Shown: one piece after another, positions 7,102 through 15,966 of the stretch | How positions within the stretch are numbered: position 1 is the first letter of the stretch | Layout: every line of letters begins with the position of its first letter | NCBI GenBank assembly: GCA_910586945.1 | Contig: CAJULO010000003.1 | Coordinates: 118,434-182,433, forward strand | DNA: 64,000 nucleotides | Direction: 5' to 3' | From: an uncultured Christensenellaceae bacterium | GTDB taxonomy: Bacteria; Bacillota; Clostridia; Christensenellales; Borkfalkiaceae | Translations under genes and position numbers: made by a program | Notes under the pieces: model-generated | What the model was told of the DNA's origin: nothing | Database searches by the model: none | The model's input: the letters and a program-made list of their open reading frames with translations, nothing else

Positions 7102-9924
7102 TTATGCATTGCTTAATAGTGGTTTTAAAAATTTTCCAGTATAACTTTCTTTACAATTCGCTACCTCTTCTGGAGTTCCACTCACTACAATTTCTCCACC
7201 ACCACTACCTCCTTCTTTCCCTAAGTCAAGAATATAGTCTGCAATTTTAATGACATCTAAATTATGCTCAATGACAACAACAGTATTTCCCGTTTGCCGC
7301 AATTTCTGTAGTATTGTTATCAATTTATGCACATCGTATGTGTGCAGTCCTGTTGTTGGTTCATCTAGAATATAAATTGTCTTTCCCGTCGAGCGTTTAG
7401 AAAGTTCGGTTGCAAGTTTAACGCGTTGTGCTTCACCGCCAGATAAAGTAGTGGCACTCTGTCCCAATTTTATATATCCTAAACCAACCTCCTCAATTGT
7501 CTTCAACTTATTATATATAGATGGAATATTTTCAAAAAATTGACATGCTTCTTCTATTGTCATATCTAAAACTTGTGCAATATTTTTACCTTTATATTGT
7601 ACCTCAAGCGTTTCTCTATTGTATCTATTTCCATGACAAATCTCACAAGGCACAAATACATCTGGTAAAAAATGCATTTCTATCTTAATAATTCCATCCC
7701 CTTGACAATGTTCACAGCGTCCCCCAGCGACATTAAAGGAAAATCTGCCAGCTTTATAGCCGCGCTCTCTTGCTTCTTGTGTTGCTGCAAATAATTCACG
7801 AATCATAGTAAATACGCCTGTATAAGTAGCAGGGTTAGAGCGCGGAGTTCTACCAATTGGTGATTGGTCAATAGCAATAACTTTATCAAAATATTCCAAG
7901 CCACTATACTCACCAAATTTGCCTAAGGTCTGTTTTGCACCATTGAGATGATTTGCTAAGATTGGATAAATTACTTCATTCACAAGTGAACTTTTCCCGC
8001 TACCAGATACACCTGTAACAGCAGTTATTAAACCTACGGGTATTTTTGCAGTGATATGTTTTAAATTATTTTGATGACAATCAGTAACAACAAAATATCG
8101 ACCATCTGAAAGAACGCGGGCGGTTGGTACTTCAATTTTTCTTCTACCAGATAGATAATCTCCTGTTAGAGAATTTTTCGCTTGCATAATGTCTTGCACG
8201 CTACCATAAGCGACAATATTTCCACCATGCACTCCAGCTTTTGGACCTATATCCACAATCATATCCGCCGAACGAATGGTATCTTCATCATGCTCAACGA
8301 CAATTAAAGTGTTTCCTAAATCACGCAAGCTGTGCAATGTTTGTAAAAGTTTTTCATTATCTCTCTGATGTAGTCCAATACTTGGTTCATCTAAGATATA
8401 GAGTACTCCAGTAAGTCCGCTACCAATTTGTGTTGCTAATCGAATCCGTTGACTTTCTCCCCCAGAAAGCGTACCTGCCATTCTTGATAAATTGAGATAG
8501 CCCAGTCCTACATTGTGCAAAAATTGCAATCTTTCTACGATTTCCTTTAAAATGACATCTGCTATTAAATGTTCTGTCTTTGTCAGCTGTAATGTATGAA
8601 AAAAAGTAATTAAATCCGTTATGGAAAGTTCACACAGATAGGCAATATTTTTATCAGCAATTTTAATGCTAAGTGCCTCTTTTTTTAATCTCTGTCCTTT
8701 ACATGTTTGGCAAGGCATTGTTGTAATATATCTCTCGATATCTGCTTTTACGCCATTACTTTCAGTATTTTGATATCGTCTTGTTAGAGCGTTGACAAAA
8801 CCTTCCCATGCAACTTTATATGTTCCTTTAAAAGCTTGTGATTGATATTCTAAGTCTATTTTTTCGCCATTATTGCCGTACATCAATATATCCAAATCTT
8901 CTTTTGGTAAATCTTTTACAGGAATATTTTGGTCAATGTTATAATACTTGCAGACAGCATTGATATACATATCATTCGTCTTTTGACTTTCAATATTCCA
9001 ACCACCAACTTTTATTGCTCCTTCAGCAAGTGTTTTCGTTTTATCTGGACAAAGTAAATTTTCATCGACAATCTGTCTATAGCCTATACCACTACATGTT
9101 GGACAAGCCCCATAAGGCGTATTGAAGGAAAACAATCTTGGCTCAATTTCTTCAATGGCAATATTACAGTCGGGACAAGCATATTTTGTTGAAAAAAGCA
9201 CTTCCTTTTCATCATAACTTACAACAACAAGTCCACCTGCAAGTGCTAGTGCTTGTTCTAAACTATCGACAAGTCTTTTGCGTATATCATTGCGTAAAAT
9301 TAAACGGTCAATAATGATATGAATTGTATGTTTATTGTTCTTTTCTAGTTTAATTTGCTCTTGCAAATCAAATATTTGACCATCAATTTTAACTCTTGCA
9401 TATCCTGCCTTTTTATAACTATCAAGTTGTTTGAGATACTCTCCCTTTCTACCCCGCACCACTGGAGCTTCAATCATTAATTTTGTCCCTTCAGTCCATT
9501 CTAAAATATGGTCTGCAATTTGGTCAATCGTCTGCCTTTCAATCTTTTTACCACATTTAGGACAATATGCCACCCCTATACGTGCAAATAGCAGACGCAG
9601 ATAATCGTAAATTTCCGTTACCGTTCCGACAGTAGAACGAGGATTATGTGATGTCGTTTTTTGATCAATAGATATTGCAGGAGAAAGTCCTTCAATGCTT
9701 TCAACATTTGGTTTTTCCATTTGGCCTAAAAATTGACGCGCATAGGCAGATAAACTTTCAACATAACGGCGTTGCCCTTCAGCAAAAATCGTTTGAAAGG
9801 CCAGTGTGGATTTACCGCTACCAGAAACTCCAGTAAAAACAACCAGTTGATTGCGTGGAATGTGTACATCAATGTTTTTTAAATTGTTTTCTTTAGCACC
9901 TTTAACAAAAATTTCTTCTTTCAT
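7102..9924 (-). CDS. uvrA: Excinuclease ABC subunit A
   Basis: A 940-residue UvrA, the damage-recognition ATPase of nucleotide excision repair. Two ABC modules are visible: the first Walker A GVSGSGKSTLAF near residue 30 and the second GVSGSGKSSLVNEV around 640. It has two LSGGE signature motifs, zinc-finger CxxC pairs (CPKCGKKI; CPDCNIA with CPTCSG; CEHCQGDG with CEICHGNR), and DEP Walker B motifs (ILDEPSIGLHQRD, ILDEPTTGLH). Length is normal. It follows uvrB by 11 bases, the usual order and coupling. Confidence 0.98.
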   Translation of the reverse strand: MKEEIFVKGAKENNLKNIDVHIPRNQLVVFTGVSGSGKSTLAFQTIFAEGQRRYVESLSAYARQFLGQMEKPNVESIEGLSPAISIDQKTTSHNPRSTVGTVTEIYDYLRLLFARIGVAYCPKCGKKIERQTIDQIADHILEWTEGTKLMIEAPVVRGRKGEYLKQLDSYKKAGYARVKIDGQIFDLQEQIKLEKNNKHTIHIIIDRLILRNDIRKRLVDSLEQALALAGGLVVVSYDEKEVLFSTKYACPDCNIAIEEIEPRLFSFNTPYGACPTCSGIGYRQIVDENLLCPDKTKTLAEGAIKVGGWNIESQKTNDMYINAVCKYYNIDQNIPVKDLPKEDLDILMYGNNGEKIDLEYQSQAFKGTYKVAWEGFVNALTRRYQNTESNGVKADIERYITTMPCQTCKGQRLKKEALSIKIADKNIAYLCELSITDLITFFHTLQLTKTEHLIADVILKEIVERLQFLHNVGLGYLNLSRMAGTLSGGESQRIRLATQIGSGLTGVLYILDEPSIGLHQRDNEKLLQTLHSLRDLGNTLIVVEHDEDTIRSADMIVDIGPKAGVHGGNIVAYGSVQDIMQAKNSLTGDYLSGRRKIEVPTARVLSDGRYFVVTDCHQNNLKHITAKIPVGLITAVTGVSGSGKSSLVNEVIYPILANHLNGAKQTLGKFGEYSGLEYFDKVIAIDQSPIGRTPRSNPATYTGVFTMIRELFAATQEARERGYKAGRFSFNVAGGRCEHCQGDGIIKIEMHFLPDVFVPCEICHGNRYNRETLEVQYKGKNIAQVLDMTIEEACQFFENIPSIYNKLKTIEEVGLGYIKLGQSATTLSGGEAQRVKLATELSKRSTGKTIYILDEPTTGLHTYDVHKLITILQKLRQTGNTVVVIEHNLDVIKIADYILDLGKEGGSGGGEIVVSGTPEEVANCKESYTGKFLKPLLSNA

Positions 9925-9935
9925 TTTAAACCTTT

Positions 9936-11900
9936 CTATTTTGATTTTTGTAATTTTTTCTTTAATAACGCTATTGCCTCTCGCATTTCTATTGCCTTTT
10001 CAAAATCAAGTTGATTAGATGCAATTTTCATAAGTGCTTTTAGCTTTTCAATTTCCTGCGGAATATTTTCTTTCGTTATATCTTCAATAGCTTGCATGGA
10101 TTTTTGACGAATATGCAATGAACTATTTATCTCTTTTACAATTGTCTTCGGTATAATATGATGTTCTTTATTATAAAATTCTTGCAATGTACGCCGCCGA
10201 GATGTCTCATCCATTGCGCGTTGCATACTGCCTGTTATTGTATCTGCATACATAATAACGCGTCCATTTGCATTCCGTGCAGCCCGTCCAATTGTTTGTA
10301 TTAAAGCGGTATCACTACGCAAAAACCCTTCTTTATCAGCATCAAGAATGGCAACAAGCTCCACCTCTGGCATATCAAGTCCTTCACGCAATAGATTGAT
10401 TCCACATAACACATCAAAATCTCCTGCACGCAAGGCTGTTACAATTTCAATACGCTCTAAAGTATCAATATCGCTATGCATATATTTTACTTTTATCCCT
10501 TTTGTCTTAAGATAATCTGTCAAACTCTCCGCCATTTTTTTTGTAAGCGTTGTAATTAGAACTCTTGCATTTTTTGCAATCGTCTTTTGTATTTCTACAA
10601 GCAAATCATCAATCTGTCCTTCAATTTTGCGAACTTCAATTTTAGGGTCCAATAACCCTGTGGGACGAATGATTTGTTCAACATAATTTTCTCCACAACA
10701 TTCTCTTTCATATGCTGCAGGCGTAGCGGATATATATACAAATTGATTGATTCTTTCTTCAAATTCCGGAAAAGTAAGTGGTCTATTGTCAAATGCAGAA
10801 GAAAGTCTAAAGCCATACTCCACCAAATTTTTCTTGCGGGATAAGTCGCCATGATACATTGCTCTAATTTGTGGCAATGTCATATGACTTTCATCAATAA
10901 ATACAATAAAGTCATCTGGAAAGTAGTCTAATAATGTAAATGGTGGGTCACCAATTTGTCTTCCATCAAAGTAGCGACTATAGTTTTCTATTCCGTTACA
11001 ATAGCCAACTTCACGCATCATTTCAATATCATAGTTTGTTCTGCTTTCCAATCTCTGTGCTTCTAATAGTTTATTTTCATTTTTAAATTTTGCCACTTCA
11101 TTTTGTAAATCTTCTTCAATTGTCCCTATTGCAGCATTTAATTTGACACCGCCTACTACATAATGGCTAGATGGAAAAATACAAATATGTTTTAAAGTCG
11201 TTATCACTTTACCTGTAACCACTTCAATTTCACTTATCTTTTCAATCTCATCACCAAAAAACTCCACACGAATTGCAGTTTCACTCTGTCCAGCTGGAAA
11301 AATTTCAACAATATCTCCACGCACACGAAAACTTGAACGCGTAAAATCAATATCTTTTCTCTCGTATTGCAACTCTACCAGACGAGAAACTAATTTGTCT
11401 CTATCTAATATATCATTTGGACGCATAGAGATAGCAAGTTTAAAGTATTCTTCAGGAGCTCCTAAACCATATATACAAGAGACACTTGCAACGACAATAA
11501 CATCTCTTCTCTCGCCTAAAGATGCCGTTGCAGAGTTTCGTAATTTATCAATTTCATCATTGATAGACATATCTTTTTCAATATATATATCTTTTGTTGG
11601 AATATAACTTTCTGGTTGATAGTAGTCATAATAGGAAACAAAATATTCCACTCTATTATTTGGAAAAAATGTCCTTAACTCATTACAAAGTTGGGCAGCA
11701 AGCGTCTTATTATGTGCTATGACTAAAGTTGGTCTATTGATATTTTTGATAACATTTGCCATGGTAAATGTTTTACCACTGCCTGTAACACCTAATAAGA
11801 GTTGACATCTATTTCCATCTAAAATACTTTCTGTAAGTTTTTCAATGGCCTGTGGTTGATCCCCTGTAGGTTGGTATGCAGCATTTAATTCAAATTGCAT
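9936..11900 (-). CDS. uvrB: Excinuclease ABC subunit B
   Basis: A 654-residue UvrB, the helicase-like subunit that verifies damage and loads UvrC. It has the Walker A GVTGSGKTFTMAN (residues 39-51), the beta-hairpin SYYDYYQPESYIP, the DESH box in VFIDESHMTLPQ, the helicase motif VI QTIGRAARN, and a C-terminal UVR coiled-coil motif (IEKLKALMKIASNQLDFEKAIEMREAI). It lies 34 bases after the 118-residue membrane protein gene, within the same minus-strand run. Confidence 0.98.
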   Translation of the reverse strand: MQFELNAAYQPTGDQPQAIEKLTESILDGNRCQLLLGVTGSGKTFTMANVIKNINRPTLVIAHNKTLAAQLCNELRTFFPNNRVEYFVSYYDYYQPESYIPTKDIYIEKDMSINDEIDKLRNSATASLGERRDVIVVASVSCIYGLGAPEEYFKLAISMRPNDILDRDKLVSRLVELQYERKDIDFTRSSFRVRGDIVEIFPAGQSETAIRVEFFGDEIEKISEIEVVTGKVITTLKHICIFPSSHYVVGGVKLNAAIGTIEEDLQNEVAKFKNENKLLEAQRLESRTNYDIEMMREVGYCNGIENYSRYFDGRQIGDPPFTLLDYFPDDFIVFIDESHMTLPQIRAMYHGDLSRKKNLVEYGFRLSSAFDNRPLTFPEFEERINQFVYISATPAAYERECCGENYVEQIIRPTGLLDPKIEVRKIEGQIDDLLVEIQKTIAKNARVLITTLTKKMAESLTDYLKTKGIKVKYMHSDIDTLERIEIVTALRAGDFDVLCGINLLREGLDMPEVELVAILDADKEGFLRSDTALIQTIGRAARNANGRVIMYADTITGSMQRAMDETSRRRTLQEFYNKEHHIIPKTIVKEINSSLHIRQKSMQAIEDITKENIPQEIEKLKALMKIASNQLDFEKAIEMREAIALLKKKLQKSK

Positions 11901-11934
11901 TTCTAGCTCTCCATTTTCATCAAATTCATAGTAT

Positions 11935-12291
11935 TTACAATATTATGCGCATCAAAAGGCCAATAACTCCTGTTATTACCGCACTGCCTACAGCAATTGC
12001 TATTTTGAAAAGTAATTCGCGGCGTCTGCGTTGTACCATTCGCTCATAGGCATTCCCTTTAAAATGCATAGTTATTACATAGACAGGTTCACCCTTTCTC
12101 TCTAAATGGATAATATCAAAATAATCATCTTTTTCCAATAAGGATAATACTTTTTCTACTTGTGCAATGGTATACTTTCTTTTATAAGGTAAAACACATA
12201 ACAATTCATATGGACTCACTAAACAATTTTCTCTATCCTTGCAAATTTCATAGACAGCATGCATAACTTCATTTTCTATTTTACTTAACAT
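11935..12291 (-). CDS. Small winged-helix-like protein with C-terminal membrane anchor (copy B)
   Basis: I do not recognise a named family. The 118 residues split into an N-terminal helical part that looks like a winged helix (about 1-75: helices through YELLCVLPYKRKYTIAQVEKVLSLLEKDDY, then a beta-wing IIHLERKGEPVYVITM), a basic linker (RRRRE, about 92-96) and one hydrophobic C-terminal segment (IAIAVGSAVITGVIGLLMRII). It shares this order with the neighbouring 143-residue protein and is probably its diverged paralogue. Both precede uvrBA. A membrane-tethered DNA-binding or scaffold role is a guess. Confidence 0.6.
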   Translation of the reverse strand: MLSKIENEVMHAVYEICKDRENCLVSPYELLCVLPYKRKYTIAQVEKVLSLLEKDDYFDIIHLERKGEPVYVITMHFKGNAYERMVQRRRRELLFKIAIAVGSAVITGVIGLLMRIIL

Positions 12292-12297
12292 AATGCA

Positions 12298-12729
12298 TTA
12301 CCTACGCGTTAGCACCACTATTAAAGTGATGATTCCGGCTAAAAATCCACCACTAAAACTTGCAATAAATTGAAATGCTAAATTTTTTAAATTTATTTTG
12401 TTTTGTCTTGTTTGTACTGCATTCGCTTGCTTGTCCATTGTACAATTTATATTGCTATTTTTTTCTGTGCTTTCCTTTTCTAACATTTTTGTTGCTTGTA
12501 CTCTACCCATTTGCAATAAATTTAAACAACAAGTTTCGTTATCTAGATACTTAATTGAAACATACCCGCAATCTTGCAATTGATGCAAAATATTCTTTAA
12601 TTCAGATTGTTGTATCATCACATTTTTTGGTAATAATTCATAAATTTCTTGTAATTCTAAAATAGTATAGCCATTTCCTACTTTTTCTTTTAGTATTTGC
12701 AAAATTTGAATTTGAATTGAACCTTCCAC
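12298..12729 (-). CDS. Small winged-helix-like protein with C-terminal membrane anchor (copy A), first gene of the uvrBA run
   Basis: A 143-residue protein starting at GTG (12729) with GGGAG six bases upstream. Residues 1-80 look like a winged helix (LELQEIYELLPKNVMIQQSELKNILHQLQDCGYVSIKYLDNE). A polar, Asn/Gln-rich linker follows (about 85-113), then one transmembrane segment near the C-terminus (FIASFSGGFLAGIITLIVVL) ending in RR. The architecture matches the next gene, and the gap between them is 6 bases. Unrecognised family. It is the first gene after a strong promoter, so it may be co-expressed with DNA repair genes. Confidence 0.6.
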   Translation of the reverse strand: MEGSIQIQILQILKEKVGNGYTILELQEIYELLPKNVMIQQSELKNILHQLQDCGYVSIKYLDNETCCLNLLQMGRVQATKMLEKESTEKNSNINCTMDKQANAVQTRQNKINLKNLAFQFIASFSGGFLAGIITLIVVLTRR

Positions 12730-12767
12730 AGTATGCTCCCTTATTTACATTCTATTTATACAAGCAA

Positions 12768-12796
12768 ATTATAGCAAAATATTGCCAATTTTGCAA
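12768..12796 (-). promoter_or_regulatory. Promoter of the winged-helix/uvrBA run
   Basis: On the minus strand, TTGCAA (12796-12791), 17-base spacer, TATAAT (12773-12768), about 40 bases before the GTG start at 12729. No clear SOS (LexA) box of the CGAAC-N4-GTTCG type is visible around it. Confidence 0.7.
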
Positions 12797-12824
12797 CTAT
12801 TCATACTTGTTTTATTTTACAAAA

Positions 12825-12853
12825 TAGAGAGATAGTTCTTCTCTATCTCTCTA
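12825..12853 (-). terminator. Hairpin after the phosphatase gene
   Basis: An 11-bp perfect stem (TAGAGAGATAG with its complement) at 12825-12835 and 12843-12853, followed on the minus strand by ATTTTGT. It overlaps the last codon of the phosphatase gene. The T-run is short, so termination strength is uncertain. Confidence 0.5.
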
Positions 12854-13312
12854 AAATACATGTTGTTCTTTTAAATAATTTAAAAAGGCATAACATCCCT
12901 CTTCAATATCATCATACGTGATAGAAAAATTACGCGTATACCAAGGGTCTGCAATATTGCGTGGTTTATTAGAAAAATCTAATAGTCTAGCAACTTTATG
13001 CTCGCTATCTACACCACATATGCTTTCTATATCTTGTACATTTTTCTCTTCCATAGCTAGAATATAATCATACTGAATATAATCTTTTCTTTCTAATTGT
13101 CTACCAACCTTACCATGACATACAATATAATGTTTATCTAATTCTTGCTGTGCTAATTCATAGACACAACGACCAATTTCAGCATCGGTCCCAGCAGATT
13201 CTATCATAAATTTATCCTCTAAATGTGCATTATGTACAATTTCTTTAAAGATGAACTCCGCCATTGGTGAACGACAAATATTGCCTAAGCAGACAAATAA
13301 AATTTTAATCAT
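12851..13312 (-). CDS. Low-molecular-weight protein-tyrosine phosphatase
   Basis: A 153-residue LMW-PTP. The phosphate loop is CLGNICRS (residues 8-15, catalytic Cys8 and Arg14), and the general-acid Asp is in ADPWYT near residue 122. The Ile at loop position 12 is the residue usual for tyrosine phosphatases. This contrasts with the Thr in the second family member at 40949-41395. It has a good AGGAGA site before ATG 13312 and is preceded by the transporter gene (22-base gap), so the two likely share a transcript. Confidence 0.9.
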   Translation of the reverse strand: MIKILFVCLGNICRSPMAEFIFKEIVHNAHLEDKFMIESAGTDAEIGRCVYELAQQELDKHYIVCHGKVGRQLERKDYIQYDYILAMEEKNVQDIESICGVDSEHKVARLLDFSNKPRNIADPWYTRNFSITYDDIEEGCYAFLNYLKEQHVF

Positions 13313-13334
13313 AAAGTTTCTCCTAAAATATATA

Positions 13335-14081
13335 TTAAACTTCTCTAAATTGTTGCAAATAAAGTTCTCCTACATTTTCCTTTTTCCATTTTTTGCAGAT
13401 ATAAAATCCCCATGGAGAAAAGATGATTTGACAAATCAACTCAAAGAGCATACCAAGTACAGCACTTGTAATACACTGTACAATTGACCATTGGAATAAG
13501 ACATAACTGACAACAAATGCAAAAATAATATTATCAACAAACTGTCCAATAGCACTAGATATATAACTCCTACTGATATATGCAACAAAGCTATCGGGTT
13601 TTGCTTTAAATATTTTTCCAATTCCCCAATTGCTGAAGTTGTTGACAATGGATGAAATGGCAATTGCAATACTACTACCAAATAATACATACCAATTGCC
13701 TGCAAATACTCTATTAATAGCAGTATTTATTACTGAATTTGTCTCTCCATTTGTTTCAATTGCAGCTCCCCAACTTCCTGCAATATTGCTAATTGCAAAA
13801 AATAAAAGTGCAATAAATAGATTTATAAAAAGAGCTAAAATTGTCATTCTCGTTGCAGCTTTCGGACCAAAATGTTTTGTAACAATATCCATAGCTAAAA
13901 AGCCAATCCAAGAGATGATAAAACCACAATCAAAGCCCATCCACCAAGGCAATGCAATACTTTTATTTGCCAACAAATTCATTATAACAATAGAAAGCAC
14001 ATAAAAACTAAAGACAGTTGCAGGTAAGCTTTTTAACAATATTTTATACGCATATAGTTCTTTTTTTAGTTTTTGAATCAT
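13335..14081 (-). CDS. VUT family (YhhQ-like, queuosine precursor transporter type) membrane protein
   Basis: A polytopic membrane protein of 248 residues with about six hydrophobic segments. The pattern SWIGFLAMDIVTKHFGPKAATRM and the late SYISSAIGQFVDNIIFAFV match the VUT/YhhQ family, whose characterised members import queuosine precursors. I chose ATG 14081 because AAGGAG lies 6 bases upstream; the longer frame to 14123 would begin almost at the predicted transcript start. The later conserved 'GQ..D' region is present. The true substrate is not shown by sequence. Confidence 0.75.
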   Translation of the reverse strand: MIQKLKKELYAYKILLKSLPATVFSFYVLSIVIMNLLANKSIALPWWMGFDCGFIISWIGFLAMDIVTKHFGPKAATRMTILALFINLFIALLFFAISNIAGSWGAAIETNGETNSVINTAINRVFAGNWYVLFGSSIAIAISSIVNNFSNWGIGKIFKAKPDSFVAYISRSYISSAIGQFVDNIIFAFVVSYVLFQWSIVQCITSAVLGMLFELICQIIFSPWGFYICKKWKKENVGELYLQQFREV

Positions 14082-14132
14082 AATAACTCCTTGTTTTTTA
14101 TTAGATGGTTTGGCAAGGAACATCTTGTAATA

Positions 14133-14162
14133 ATTTTATCTTATTTTACAAAATTTTGTCAA
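14133..14162 (-). promoter_or_regulatory. Promoter of the transporter/phosphatase pair
   Basis: Minus strand: TTGACA (14162-14157), 18-base spacer, TAAAAT (14138-14133), about 52 bases before ATG 14081. Confidence 0.5.
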
Positions 14163-14200
14163 GGGATTCATAAAAAATTATATAAATTAGCGGAAAATAA

Positions 14201-14229
14201 TTGACAAAGATTTCTGAATGTGTTATGAT
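14201..14229 (+). promoter_or_regulatory. Promoter of tRNA-Ser
   Basis: Plus strand: TTGACA at 14201-14206, 17-base spacer, TATGAT at 14224-14229. The predicted start is only a few bases before the mature tRNA at 14243. Confidence 0.75.
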
Positions 14230-14242
14230 AAAATAGTGAATT

Positions 14243-14330
14243 GCGGAGATGGCAGAGTGGTCGAATGCGGCGGTCTTGAAAACCGTTGAGGTGAAAGTCT
14301 CCGGGGGTTCGAATCCCTCTCTCCGCGCCA
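14243..14330 (+). tRNA. tRNA-Ser (anticodon UGA)
   Basis: Acceptor arms GCGGAGA (14243-14249) and TCTCCGC (14320-14326) pair fully. The anticodon loop CTTGAAA places TGA at 14277-14279. There is a long variable arm and a T-loop GGTTCGAATCC. The 3' CCA is encoded at 14328-14330. An 88-nt length with a long variable arm is as expected for tRNA-Ser. It is one of few plus-strand genes here. Confidence 0.97.
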
Positions 14331-14388
14331 AATCTTTAAAATTTGAACATTTATAGTAATAGACTTTATATTTTTATTGTCTGCTTAT

Positions 14389-14421
14389 AAAAAAAGAGAG
14401 TAATAGATACTCTCTTTTTTT
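14389..14421. terminator. Bidirectional intrinsic terminator
   Basis: An A-tract, then AGAGAGTA (14395-14402), a 5-base loop, TACTCTCT (14408-14415) and a T-tract. It serves tRNA-Ser on the plus strand and the small ORF at 14448 on the minus strand. Confidence 0.85.
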
Positions 14422-14447
14422 ATGCCTTTTAATATTAAATTTAAATA

Positions 14448-14570
14448 TTATAAAAATTGATCAATATATAATTTTAATATTAATTTTTGATATTCATTTA
14501 ATCGATAATTTAAATCAACGAATAATTTTATAATATCTTTATTTGAATATTGTAAATTATTATTTTTCAC
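14448..14570 (-). CDS. Possible 40-residue small protein
   Basis: Begins at GTG 14570 with a full AGGAGGT ribosome site 7 bases upstream, and ends just before a terminator. The peptide is polar with Asn, Lys, Leu and Tyr (VKNNNLQYSNKDIIKLF and so on) and looks like a single amphipathic helix after residue 10. No signal peptide, cysteines or known family. The strong ribosome site and the terminator argue for expression. It may also be the tail of the decayed locus upstream. Confidence 0.4.
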   Translation of the reverse strand: MKNNNLQYSNKDIIKLFVDLNYRLNEYQKLILKLYIDQFL

Positions 14571-14809
14571 TATTTTTTACCTCCTTTTTGTAATTTATTT
14601 TATTTTGAAATATAAATTGAATATTGTCAAGAATTAAAGTATCAAAATTTGATATGTTTATAAAAAATGATATATTACATATCATTGAATAAGTTTATTT
14701 CAATAATAAAAATTAAAATTGAATAATAATAAAATATTTATAATTTTATTTAAATGACCCAAAATATTTTAAACATTGTTTTGCATCTTCTATGCTTATT
14801 CAATATTTC

Positions 14810-15631
14810 TTATTGATCTGTAGAAATATAGTTAAAATTAATCTTATCTGCATTTAATATCTCAAATAGATTACCAATTTTGGAAAAATAAAAGCATACT
14901 GGACATGTAATATCTGTATCTAGAGGATGATATTCTTCATTTTGATTTGTTAAAGTATAAAAATTACCTCCTTTACCATCCTTTTGGTATATACTTATTT
15001 CACTGAATTTAATTTTTTCCTAGTGATAAAAATTGAAAAAATTTTTCTACTTTATTTACCCAATCTTTAAGCGTCAAAATATCTTGTGCTGATTTAAATT
15101 CCATTGCAAAACATGAATAAAATTCCCCTAAAGATTTATCATCGTCTTCTAGAACTCTTTTTAGCTTTAAAATATCAAATACACATTTTATTTTAATATT
15201 ACTATATTTACTGTAAAAGAAAAATTACATTTAGGATCCCTTTGCTGGTGAGTTGCTGGTGAATATAATAAATTAATAATAGCCCCCTTTAAATACAATC
15301 TTAGTAAATTTATCAGTAGGTAAATTCAAATATCTTGACTTAAAAAAATATCGAGACGAACATATATTTCATATATTATTGGAAAAGCACAACAAGCCAA
15401 ATCCCATAAACAATCAAAGACTACAACATTACCGCTAGTCCCATAATTTGTATGTATACAAGGAGTAAAACTTGGTATATTAGTAATACATCTTGGTTGA
15501 TTAATTTTGTTTAAAGAATGATTATTAATTGTTCTCCATCAAAATAATAACTAGCTTTTTCTTTCAATATATTTTTTCAGTATTATCTTCTATATATTTA
15601 TACAATCTATATAACCACAAAACTTATCCAT
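14810..15631 (-). pseudogene. Decayed gene of unknown family (multiple frameshifts)
   Basis: A start with a good ribosome site (AGGAGAG then ATG 15631, MDKFCGYIDC) is followed by successive open segments in different frames: one with FDGEQLII, a longer one with CITNIPSFTPCIHTNYGTSGN and VVVFDCLWDLACCAFP, one with LKRVLEDDDKSLGEFYSC and AMEFKSAQDILTLKDWV, and a last one with DTDITCPVCFYFSKIGN ending at TAA 14810. At least four frame changes are needed to read through. The total would have been about 270 residues with a CPVC pair. I do not recognise the family. The neighbouring AT-rich sequence fits a decaying accessory gene. Confidence 0.55.
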
Positions 15632-15893
15632 TTTAACTCTCCTAGCTTTTATATTATTTAACTATGCCACTTTATAAAATAGTTAATTGCTGCATATACC
15701 CAAGCAAATAAAAATTATACTATACTTTACAAACAGGTATACACAAATTTATACTATATTTTCAATTTTGTTTAAATTGAATAATAAATTTTAAAAAATA
15801 ACTCAATTTTCTAGTGAATCAGTTTATGATAGCATATAAGAGATAAAAAACAAGTTTCCAAATTTATAGCAATTATCTAATAAAACAAATAGT
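15632..15893. other. AT-rich gene-free stretch
   Basis: No ORF or RNA is recognised. Two short direct copies of TTATACTATA-like sequence occur near 15715 and 15750, possibly part of the former promoter of the decayed gene. Confidence 0.35.
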
Positions 15894-15927
15894 AAAAAGA
15901 TAGCCTATATTATAAGCTATCTTTTTT
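15894..15927 (-). terminator. Terminator downstream of pgi
   Basis: AAAAGATAGC paired with GCTATCTTTT around a short AT loop, flanked by A and T tracts. It lies 40 bases after the pgi stop codon (minus strand). Confidence 0.8.
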
Positions 15928-15966
15928 ATATAGGGCTCTTTTCATAAATAATAGTATGCTTTATCC

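Noticed and set aside
10595..10852. 85-residue same-strand ORF inside uvrB
   Set aside because: It is an out-of-frame reading of uvrB with no separate start signal.
12730..12850. LexA (SOS) box in front of the uvrBA run
   Set aside because: No CGAAC-N4-GTTCG-like palindrome is present near the promoter.
14146..14331. Minus-strand ORF of 61 residues across the tRNA
   Set aside because: It is antisense to tRNA-Ser; the peptide MARREGFEPPETFTSTVF is a well-known artefact of translating a tRNA-Ser complement.
14340..15960. Possible regulatory RNA or CRISPR in the gene-poor stretch
   Set aside because: No regular repeats with spacers and no known RNA fold; the sequence is explained by a decayed gene, a tiny ORF and terminators.
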